Part shown: positions 56,059 to 64,000 of the stretch, in pieces
Position numbering within the stretch: position 1 is the stretch's first letter
How the letters are laid out: every line of letters starts with the position of its first letter
NCBI GenBank assembly: GCA_942159475.1
Contig: OW804098.1
Coordinates: 8,636,773-8,700,772, forward strand
From: Sthenelais limicola
Lineage: Eukaryota > Annelida > Polychaeta > Phyllodocida > Sigalionidae
DNA length: 64,000 nt
Direction of reading: 5' to 3'
The notes under the pieces: generated by a model
Databases searched by the model: none
What the model was told of the DNA's origin: nothing
Seen by the model: only the letters and a program-made list of their open reading frames with translations
Position numbers and translations under genes: made by a program

Positions 56059-56282
56059 GGGTCAGATTTTCAGAAAATGTACAATTGGCAGCTGTACACA
56101 TTTAATAGATTCTGCTAAATTTAGGTAAATTCGAGTATATTCAGCATTGCATTGATTCTAGCAATCTCTTTGGTTAGGTTAAACTGTATTTTGAACTTTA
56201 TTTTCGTCTGAAATTTGGGTTATTTGAGAAGATCGGCGAAGATTGAAGAAGTTAAATTGTACATTTTCTGAAAATCTGACCC
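56059..56282 (-). mobile_element. GTCA MITE copy 48
   Basis: S2 with GAAGATTGAAGAAG replacing the usual GGTGAAG near the right end. Confidence 0.9.
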
Positions 56283-56415
56283 ATATATGTCTGATCCCCT
56301 GAAGAATAAAGACAGTTCTAACATGATACCAGCATTTTGAGAAATGTCTAGACCAAATAGGCGAAACCATTAGACGTCACTAAGTTTACTATCATGACTG
56401 CAGTATGAAAAGGTT

Positions 56416-56639
56416 AAAACCCTGCCCCCACACTGCCGATTTGGCTCCCGATTGCCCCACGATTTAGGTGTCCTGATGAATCCTAGGATTTCATTTCCAA
56501 TCCTGGCTGATATTATATAAAAATATAAACCAGTACTTGAAAGGAAATCATAGGATTCATCGGGAGACCCAAATCGGGGGGAGGTGGGGGGGGGGGGGGG
56601 CAATCGGGAGGCAAATCGGCTCTGTGTGGGCAGGGTTTT
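56416..56639. mobile_element. AAAACCCTGCCC MITE
   Basis: 224 bp. Inverted ends AAAACCCTGCCCC + CACACTGCCGATTTGG and the complement, continuing through CTCCCGATTGCCCC / GGGGGCAATCGGGAG and an inner pair GATGAATCCTAGGATTTCAT / AATCATAGGATTCATC. A G-run spans 56586-56600. Related fragments lie at 24500 (ATCGGGAGCCAAATCGGC) and 26721. Target duplication unclear. Confidence 0.8.
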
Positions 56640-56886
56640 CCTAATCGTCTTAGTTTAGTTAAATTTGCTTCATCAACGTCTAGCTATCTAGATTTTGCCA
56701 AAAGCCTGTCCTGAGTATTATCTGCGGATTCTCCTCCAAAACATACAAACACCATCTGCTAGATATTACATGAAACATGCGGATCTACTTTATTTAAGCA
56801 ACTTTATGATTATTTCTGTTTTCATCTGATCCTTATATTGCCTCTCCTCATGAACCGATGCAAGAACCGTGGCCACAGACCTACAA

Positions 56887-57122
56887 GGGTCAGATTTTCA
56901 GAAAATGTACAATTCGCCTTCACCAATCCTCTCAAATAACCCACCATTAAGACAAAAATGAGCTTCAAAATGCAGTTTAACATAACAGAACTGATACTTT
57001 TTATTCAAGGCAATATCAAATATACTCAGATATAACTAGTATTGACCATTTTCCAGCCTAATTTAGCAGGATTTATTAAATGTGTACAGCTGCCAATTGT
57101 ACATTTTCTGAAAATCTGACCC
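56887..57122 (+). mobile_element. GTCA MITE copy 49
   Basis: S1. Exact duplication ACAA (56883-56886, 57123-57126). Confidence 0.9.
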
Positions 57123-57349
57123 ACAAAGACGGCAAAGAAGATGAAGACATGTTGGCTCGCACGGATACTCCCGTAAAACCGACGTAAAATCTATTTTTAT
57201 CCCAGGTGTGTTTTTGAAGTAGTATACATGCTAGAACTAATGTATTGAAAAACATATGCCAGGCAGCAGCGTGTAATTTAGGATGAGCGAACCTGCATCC
57301 AACCCGGAACTTCAGCATGAACATTTCATGAAATTCTAAAGCATATATA

Positions 57350-57546
57350 GGGTCAGGTTTCCAGAAAATGTACAATTCGCCTTTACCAATCCTCCCAAAT
57401 AACCCACATTTAAGACAGAAATGAGCTTCAAAATGCAGTTTAACATAACAGAACTGATACTTTAAATCAATGCGATCCCAAATAATATACTCAGATATAC
57501 CCGGTATTCATCATTTTTCAGTCTAATTTAGCAAAAGTTCCTAAAT
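57350..57546 (+). mobile_element. GTCA MITE copy 50, truncated
   Basis: S1; runs to TTCCTAAAT and is replaced there by copy 51. Its right end is not found beyond copy 51. Confidence 0.88.
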
Positions 57547-57781
57547 GGGTCAGATTTTCAGAAAATGTACAAATGGCAGATCTACATATTTAGTAAATTC
57601 TGCTAAATTACGCTGCAATTTGGTCAATACTAGGTAAATCCGAGTATATTTGGCATTGCATTGATTCTAGCAATCTGTTTGGTTAGGCTGAACTGTATTT
57701 TGAACTTTATTTTTGCCTGAAATTTGGGTTATTTGAGAGGATTGGTGAAGGTGAATTGTACATTTTCTTAAAATCTCACCC
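57547..57781 (-). mobile_element. GTCA MITE copy 51
   Basis: S2, inserted into or recombined with copy 50. Its right flank (ATAT) is also the left flank of the next GTGATG copy. Confidence 0.9.
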
Positions 57782-57785
57782 ATAT

Positions 57786-58179
57786 GTGATGTGTTATAGG
57801 AAAATGAGTCATAAGTCGCAAAATTGTTATTTTTCAAAGTGTTTTATTCACAAGATTGCTTTATTGAAATGTTCTGATCTTAGAAGGGTCTAGCACCTTC
57901 GGTCATATCAATCAATCTATATATCAAATTTCAGGACATTGTATTTGATATATCTTTGCGTTTTGAAGGCCTAAGTATTGAGTATATTTAGTTACTTTAC
58001 TGGTAACTGCCCACCCAGTTATATTGCATAACTTTATTTTCAAAAATATAGAAATACTTATTAGATATCCTACTGTTTACTATTATTGGAATCGGCTTGA
58101 TCTCCTCTTTTCAAATATGGTGATATCTCAAAATCCATAATTTTGCGACTTATGACTCATTTTCATAAAAAAACATCAC
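57786..58179 (+). mobile_element. GTGATG MITE copy 9
   Basis: Begins 4 bases after GTCA copy 51. Flanks ATAT / ATTT. Confidence 0.9.
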
Positions 58180-58400
58180 ATTTATGTGTTAAGGTCGGTG
58201 TTGGGTATATTTGCTTTATATAGAAGGCTTTTGGCTATTCTGGTCATGTACACAGTCGGCCACAATCAAATTATTCGCCCAATCGCTTGAACAAGCTTCC
58301 TTTGTTGATGTATGCTATTAGTGCGACAATCTCCCTGTAGGCTTGGAGCATTGGGAGACACTGACATGCCAAGTTATTATATTAGTATGGTGAAATATGG

Positions 58401-58630
58401 GGGTCAGATTTTCAGAAAATGTACATTTCGCCTTCACCGATCCTCGCAAATAACCCACATTTAAGACAAAATAAGGATCGGAACATAGTAAAAAAGATGT
58501 ATTAAACCAACACAAATCAAATATACTCAGATATATTCAGTATTCATCATTTTCAGCCTAAGTTAACAGATTAGCAGAATTTACTAAATGTGTAGAGCTG
58601 CCAATTGTACATTTTCTGAAAATTTGACCC
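58401..58630 (+). mobile_element. GTCA MITE copy 52
   Basis: Body diverged from all three subfamilies in the middle (GGATCGGAACATAG). Flanks ATGG / ATGT. Confidence 0.88.
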
Positions 58631-58706
58631 ATGTACTCATGCTTCTAATCCGACTTTCTCCCTTCCCTTTTCAGGCATTTCTCCCTCCAAGAGAAGACCA
58701 TCTTAA

Positions 58707-58941
58707 GGATCAGATTTTCAGAAAATATATAATTGGCAGCTCCACACATTTGGGGTATTCTGCTGAATTAGGCTGAAAAATGATGAATACCGGGTATATC
58801 TGAGTGTAATTGGTATCGCATTGATTTAAAGTATCAGTTCTGTTATGTTAAACTGCATTTTGAAGCTCATTTCTGTCTTAAATGTGGGTTATTTGAGAGG
58901 ATTGGTGAAGGTGAGTTGTACATTTTCTGAAGATCTGACCC
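58707..58941 (-). mobile_element. GTCA MITE copy 53
   Basis: S1; left end GGATCAG. Exact TTAA on both sides (58703-58706, 58942-58945). Confidence 0.9.
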
Positions 58942-59103
58942 TTAATACAATCCTCTGCCTCCTCCTCATTCTCCACCTCCCGTCTTCACTTTCTATAGAT
59001 GACTGCTTCTAACGTCTCTACACCCTATACCCGACCTGTAGGCTATCGTTAACTCTATGGAAAACCGCTGTCTACAAGACGAGTATAGAGTGTAGGCTGT
59101 GAC

Positions 59104-59190
59104 TTTAGATTTAGATTTAATAATATTTTATTCAGGTCGTTGAACATTTCCATACATAAAGCACGAATATTCTCAGGACAGCCTGAATTA
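59104..59190 (-). mobile_element. Retroposon 3' end, ATTCTCAGGACAGCC family, copy 2
   Basis: TTTAGATTTAGATTTAATAATATTTTATTCAGG; on the minus strand it ends with AATAAAAT and an (AAATCT)n tail. 59167-59190 is the apparent source of a 24-base filler at 60246. Confidence 0.6.
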
Positions 59191-59816
59191 TTACAAAGAA
59201 ATTTCTACATAAGTCAAGATGGTTACATACAACTGTTGGTATCATTACTGTTGTATAAATTTTATAGTACCATATCTTAGAAAGATTAATATCTTCGTAT
59301 TTTAAAGCCAAGATCCATATTTGCAAACGAAACATTATAATATAAGATAAGATAAGATAAGATAAGATACTACTTTATTTATCGAACTCAGATTACATAA
59401 ACAAGAATAAACAGGCAAAAATGGACAAATAGGTATACAGTCATCTATATTTAATGCAGGTCTCCCAGACGTTACCATCTCGTTCAAGGCAGAGTATGAA
59501 TTTTGAGTTAAAATATGCTTATAAGTTAAAATATCAAAATAAATAAAATTAGATAAGAAAATTAGATAAAATTAAACAGAACCCATTCCCAATTAACATT
59601 GCATTTGCAGGAATTTGCAGGAATTTGAGGGGCGATTAAAATACATGTATTATATTTCTACAGACACCGTGCTCATTCATATTAACCGTTAAAAGGAAAG
59701 AGTGCAACTAGGGATCCACCATGATCTGGTGTGACGCCGGACCATTTGTCATAAGAGCTGACTCGTGCAAAGTGTGAGGGAGACTATCGGCTGACCCTAT
59801 ATAGAAGAAGTAAAAT
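59191..59816. other. Intergenic with (GATAA)n
   Basis: A microsatellite of five GATAA units lies at 59342-59370. No gene supported. Confidence 0.45.
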
Positions 59817-60052
59817 GGGTCAGATCTGCAGAAAATGTACAATTCACCTTCACCAATCCTCTCAAATAACCCATATTTAAGACAAAAATCAGCTTCAAAA
59901 TGCAGTTTAACACAACAGAACTGATACTTTAAATCAATGTGATACCAAATATACTCAGATATACCTGGTATTCTACATTTTTCAGCCTAATTTAGCAGAA
60001 TCTCCCAAATATGTACAGCTGCCAATTGTACATTTTCTAAACAATCTGACCC
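59817..60052 (+). mobile_element. GTCA MITE copy 54
   Basis: S1. Exact duplication AAAT (59813-59816, 60053-60056). Confidence 0.9.
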
Positions 60053-60199
60053 AAATGCTTTCTGAATCACAAGAGAGAAGTCTTTCAAACCAAATACGAT
60101 TCAGAGAAGTTTTCTGATGGTGGCCCTTGCTCGAATTTGAAGGAGGAGAAGAGCACGGCATTGACTCTTTCTTTATAGATAACCTTTAGCGCCAGGCAC

Positions 60200-60247
60200 A
60201 TATTTCATCATGGCCAAACTACCACATTGTGGGGCCAATCTTAAGTA
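60200..60247 (+). repeat. 48-bp direct repeat, left copy
   Basis: ATATTTCATCATGGCC...CCAATCTTAAGTA, repeated at 60681-60728 with one difference in 48. The right copy touches GTGATG copy 10; the left copy is separated from it by 24 bases. Confidence 0.9.
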
Positions 60248-60271
60248 ATTCAGGCTGTCCTGAGAATATGT

Positions 60272-60680
60272 GTGATGTGTTTCAGGAAAGGGGTACTCTT
60301 AGTCGCAAAAAATACATTTTGAGATACCATTATATTTGAAGAGATGAGATAAAGCCGATTCCAATGATAGTAAACAGTCTAACAATCGATTTAGTATTTC
60401 TAGATTTTAAGTTTGATATTTTCGTTTTTGAAAAAAAAAGTTTCCAATATTTCTGGAGGTCAATAAACAGTAAAGTAACTAAATGTAGTCCATATAAGGA
60501 CCTTTAAAACGAAAGGATATATTACATAGATTGTACTGCAATTTGATACATCGATTGATATAGCTATAAGTGATAAACTCCCCAAAGATTAGAACATTCC
60601 AATAATATGATCTTGTGAAAAAAACACTTTGAAAAATATCAATTTTGCGACTTATGACTCATTTTCCTGCAACACATCAC
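60272..60680 (+). mobile_element. GTGATG MITE copy 10
   Basis: Intact ends GTGATGTGTTTCAGG and GCAACACATCAC. Long flanking duplication plus filler as described at 60200. Confidence 0.9.
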
Positions 60681-60728
60681 ATATTTCATCATAGCCAAAC
60701 TACCACATTGTGGGGCCAATCTTAAGTA
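60681..60728 (+). repeat. 48-bp direct repeat, right copy
   Basis: Starts at the first base after GTGATG copy 10. Confidence 0.9.
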
Positions 60729-61017
60729 GGCATTCACCTGATTTATCGAGCACCAATAAGAAAAGTCTCCCTGTCGGTAACCTCCCGAAACGAGAGGAAT
60801 TTGATAAAGATGAATTCCTCCGGAAAACAGCAATAATCAAGTTCTCTTGACTCTCCAGCAATCTCTTGATTGGTTTGTTGGTAATTAATTCCATGGGGAG
60901 GAGGGTGTTTCGTCGGAACAATAATGATTCAAAATTTTCATTAGTTTCATTATTTTTTTACTGCCACAAACAGTCATAACCAACGAATAGGGGAGTTGCA
61001 TGTCTCATTGCGCATAT

Positions 61018-61426
61018 GTGATGTGTTTTAAGAAAATGAGTCATAAGTCGCAAAATTGATATTTTTCAAAGTAATATATTCCCCAAATCTCTTTGTAGGA
61101 ATGTTCTCATTTTTGGTGTGACTAACGCTGGATGAAGTATAAATACATGTATCAAAATGCAAGACAGTGTATCAAATACAGTCATGCATTTATAGGGTCA
61201 TCCCATAGAGTATATTTTAGCTACTTTAATAGTAATTGTCCACCTAAAAATATTGAAACTTTTTTTTTCAGAAATGAAAATATCAAACTTAAGATATAGA
61301 AATACGTATTAGATGCCCTTAATGTTTGCATTCATTGGAATCCCCTTGGTCTCATCTTTTCAAATATGATAATATCACAAAATCTAATTTTTGCGACTTA
61401 TGACTCATTTTCCCGAAACACATCTC
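61018..61426 (+). mobile_element. GTGATG MITE copy 11
   Basis: Nested in the AATAGGGG MITE; ATAT on both sides. Right end CACATCTC has a point change. Confidence 0.9.
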
Positions 61427-61656
61427 ATATCTGTCACATTGCATTCTGGGATTGATTCAGTTCAAATGTGAAATACTTGTAAATATTTGGCAACATTTTT
61501 ATCTAAAATTGCAAGAATGTTTTCACCAATATTATTGCTTGTGTAAATGATCTATGAAAACCAAATGCATGATGGGAAAGATGGAGTCTTGTGTTATGGA
61601 AACATGTATAATACATAGGTATTGATATTGGAGCACCAATGAATAGTCCATGCTGA

Positions 61657-62491
61657 TGCCCCGTCTACACAGGGGCGAATTCAAAAACTGCTGCGAATCT
61701 GGCACTTGCGATCATTTGCATGTGAAATCGTAGAAATCCTGTGCGAATCGGCGGGGATCTTATGCGATTTCAGAGATAATACTCTGCGATTTGATGTTTT
61801 AATCCCTACACAAGTGCGATTTCAGTTGCAAACTCATGTGAAATCGCAGGTCTGGATTCGCAGCAGATGTGCGATTTGGATCACTTCAAATTATAAGAAA
61901 ATGGTGGGAGAGAAGACCGAAAATGTTTTTTTAGGTGTACTTGCGATTATTTGAAAAAAATGTAGAAAAAATCAATTTATAATCACAAAATCGTAACATG
62001 CTTGAGACAACATGTCTGTGCATGTTCTGTGAAAAAATCGTTATGATTCATCTATAACTCGTTAAAATACACCTGTTCAAACATACTTGCAATCACATGC
62101 GAATTTCGGATATTTCCGAAATTCGCATGACCTCCTGCGATTAGTCTTGGACAGTAACATAGGTCAACGAATTGTCGTGGCTAGCCCTACACATATGCGA
62201 TTGCTTATAGAAGTAGGTGCGATTCCATTTGAAATCGCATCAACTGAGATTTTTCACATGCGATTTGGTTTATTTCACCTGCGATCTGGCATATCTGAAA
62301 TCGCACATGAATTTGCATGTGTGTGGGACAACTTTTGCCCCTGCGATTTGTCGTAGGATTCTGCAACTGGTCGCAGCTGTCCCTACATAGGGGCGATTTT
62401 GTTTTAAAAATCAATGCGATTTCGTCTGAAGTCGTACGAATTGCCGCAAGGGCCAATTCGCATCCCAATTCGCCCCTATGAAGACGGGGCA
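61657..62491. mobile_element. TGCCCCGTC element (835 bp)
   Basis: TIRs TGCCCCGTCTACACAGGGG + CGAATT and the complement AATTCGCCCCTATG + AAGACGGGGCA. Exact TGA on both sides (61654-61656, 62492-62494), verified against intact copies at 9436 and 47640 (CATGCTGAACATGG). The interior repeats TGCGATTT / GCGAATT / AAATCGCA words many times on both strands. ORFs inside (61706-62498) are built from these words and are not credible. Confidence 0.9.
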
Positions 62492-62607
62492 TGAACATGG
62501 CATGTTTTCTATATATTTTTCACTGTACCATTAGTCCCATAATTCCATGCGAATCAAGATTCAAAATGGCGGCTATGCAAGTGCCCTATTAGCTTAAGAC
62601 TGAGAGA

Positions 62608-62963
62608 TGGAATGGAACGCAAAAATCACTTTCGTTGACAAAGTTAACTCGATCTCTCAATCATATACAATATGGCCGCCAAGTCAGGCTAGCGGCGCCT
62701 CATTTTGCACATTGATTTGTTATTGTTTGTTGACTGACTTAGGACCAATTTAAGGTTAGGGCTAGGGTTATAGTTAGTATTGGTATCAATCCAGGGCTGA
62801 CTAGGCCCAAACCGGCATTGATACCAAATATTATCACTTTTTTCACCTTATTTACGTCTTGACAATTGATGCACCGCACGCCTGACTTGGCGGCCATCTT
62901 GGATTTGATTGAGGCATCAAGTTAACCTTTGTCCATGAAAGTGGGCCTTGCAAATGGAATGTG
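62608..62963. mobile_element. Foldback element with telomere-like interior
   Basis: Arms of about 90 bp (62608-62700, 62868-62963): GATGGAATGG...TTGACAAAGTTAACT pairs with AGTTAACCTTTGTCCATG...CAAATGGAATGTG, and ATATGGCCGCCAAGTCAGGC with GCCTGACTTGGCGGCCAT. An inner hairpin is TTGGTATCAAT / ATTGATACCAA. The loop includes GGTTAGGGCTAGGGTTA (62752-62768). No target duplication identified. Confidence 0.75.
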
Positions 62964-63131
62964 TTAAAAAAGGTACTAGACATTAATAAGGTCTGAGTAG
63001 GAACATTAATCTTTATCAGTTGGTTTATGACTTGTTCATTCCGTCTTCTCTCCCGATTAATTAACTCTGGAAGCTTGGAAGCTTATTTTTCAACTGCCCT
63101 CTCCACTACAAGTCATAACGTCTAAGCACAT

Positions 63132-63368
63132 GGGTCAGATTATCAGAAAATGTACAATTGGCAGCTGTACCTAGTTTGTAAATTCTGCTAAATTAGGCTG
63201 CAACTTGGCCAATACTTGGTAAATTCGAGTATATATTTGGCATTGCATTGATTCTAGCAATCTGTTTGGTTAGGATGATCTGTATTTTGAACTGTATTTT
63301 TGTCTGAAATTCGGGTTATTTGGGAGGATTAGTGAAGGTGAATTGTACATTTTCTGAAAAACCGACCC
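63132..63368 (-). mobile_element. GTCA MITE copy 55
   Basis: S2. Flanks ACAT / ACAG. Confidence 0.9.
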
Positions 63369-63413
63369 ACAGATTTCAAGCCAGGATTAATGATGGGAAA
63401 GTTGGGTTAATTC

Positions 63414-64000
63414 TTCCCTCCGTACTACCCCACATCACTGAGTCTATACACAATGGTAGTCCCCTCCGTACTACCCCACATCACTGAGTCTATACACAAT
63501 GGTAGACCCCTCCATCATACTACCCCACATCACTGAGTCTATACACAATGGTAGTCCCCTCCATACTACCCCACATCACTGAGTCTATACACAATGGTAG
63601 ACCCCTCCACCATACTACCCCACATCACTGAGTCTATACACAATGGTAGACCCCTCCGTACTACCCCACATCACTGAGTCTATACACAATGGTAGTCCCC
63701 TCCATCATACTACCCCACATCACTGAGTCTATACACAATGGTAGACCCCTCCATACTACCCCACATCACTGAGTCTATACACAATGGTAGTCCCCACCAT
63801 ACTACCCCACATCACTGAGTCTATACACAATGGTAGACCCCTCCATACTACCCCACATCACTGAGTCTATACACAATGGTAGACCCCTCCATACTACCCC
63901 ACATCACTAAGTCTATACACAATGGTAGACCCCTCCATACTACCCCACATCACTGAGTCTATACACAATGGTAGTCCCCTCCATCATACTACCCCACATC
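63414..64000. repeat. 46/49-bp minisatellite
   Basis: Twelve full units plus a partial one of CCCCTCC(ATC)ATACTACCCC + ACATCACTGAGTC + TATACACAATGGTAG. Units differ by a 3-base ATC insertion (49 versus 46 bp), A/T at the last base, G/A in CCGTAC / CCATAC, and single changes. It continues past the window end. Confidence 0.95.

Larger units (their letters stand above)
60987..62590 (+). mobile_element. AATAGGGG MITE copy 3, carrying two insertions
   Basis: Ends AATAGGGGAGTTGCATG and TGCAAGTGCCCTATT. Removing 61018-61426 (GTGATG) and 61657-62491 leaves a unit of about 355 bp that aligns with 9187-9534. Confidence 0.88.

Noticed and set aside
61706..62498. ORFs of 82-97 codons in the TGCCCCGTC element
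   Set aside because: Composed of the element's own GCGATTT/AATTCGC words on both strands.
3047..63368. GTCA MITEs as Tc1/mariner elements with TA duplication
   Set aside because: ATAT-flanked copies would allow it, but copies flanked by TCGT, AACA, TTCT, ACAA and TTTT show a 4-bp duplication of any AT-rich target.
63414..64000. CRISPR-like array of regular repeats
   Set aside because: Units are contiguous with no unique spacers, no cas genes, and eukaryotic context; it is a minisatellite. The same applies to 1-1905.
1..64000. tRNA, rRNA, riboswitch, operon or phage features
   Set aside because: None seen by eye; tRNA-type A and B boxes were not found in the retroposon units either. A tRNAscan/Rfam search would be decisive.

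Overview
The window looks like AT-rich, gene-poor nuclear DNA from an animal, most likely a marine invertebrate. The evidence is dense miniature inverted-repeat transposons (MITEs), 5'-truncated LINE ends with AATAAA signals, a retroposon whose 3' end is a (CACT)n tail, and no operons or long ORFs. The CACT tail and the GAATT-type LINE tail resemble those of lophotrochozoans such as molluscs, but I cannot assign a phylum. I found no host protein-coding gene that I can support. The longest unexplained open frame (10676-11529) is broken by two MITEs.

The dominant component is one MITE family, called GTCA here: about 55 copies of roughly 235 bp, near 20% of the window, in both orientations. It has 28-bp terminal inverted repeats (TIRs) starting GGGTCAG and mostly 4-bp target-site duplications (TSDs). 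A second family, GTGATG, has about 11 copies of roughly 400 bp, also with 4-bp TSDs. A 3147-bp element at 34059-37205 shares the GTCA termini, keeps their left/right asymmetry and is nested in a GTGATG copy. It carries about 14 scattered copies of a motif near CAAACGCCCATCAT and is the most interesting object here.

Layout. 1-1905: tandem array of a CACT-tailed retroposon split by a LINE fragment. 2-7 kb: hairpin elements, a solo GTGATG end with a repeated GTCGCCGTTACG motif, and twin-hairpin copy 1. 7-7.9 kb: low-complexity DNA. 8-13.5 kb: both MITE families, the broken open frame and TA-target MITEs. 13.7-18 kb: CACT-retroposon arrays, a LINE tail, a 204-bp CACTC MITE and a GGGCCC MITE. 18-24.5 kb: hairpin element, retroposon ends and a long stretch with little repeat content. 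24.5-33.7 kb: GTCA-dense. 34.1-37.2 kb: the long element. 37.5-43 kb: CACT retroposon with twin-hairpin insertion, poly(A) retroposon end, and three abutting self-complementary elements. 43-59 kb: nested MITEs. 60-62.6 kb: a MITE carrying two others. 62.6-63 kb: foldback element. 63.4-64 kb: 46/49-bp minisatellite running off the end.

No element here encodes a recognisable complete transposase or reverse transcriptase, so all copies look non-autonomous or dead. Nested insertions and uninterrupted paralogues inside the window define termini and target duplications for several families. Several copies are flanked by unusually long direct repeats (14-48 bp), one with a 24-bp filler matching DNA 1.1 kb away, which suggests template-switching break repair.
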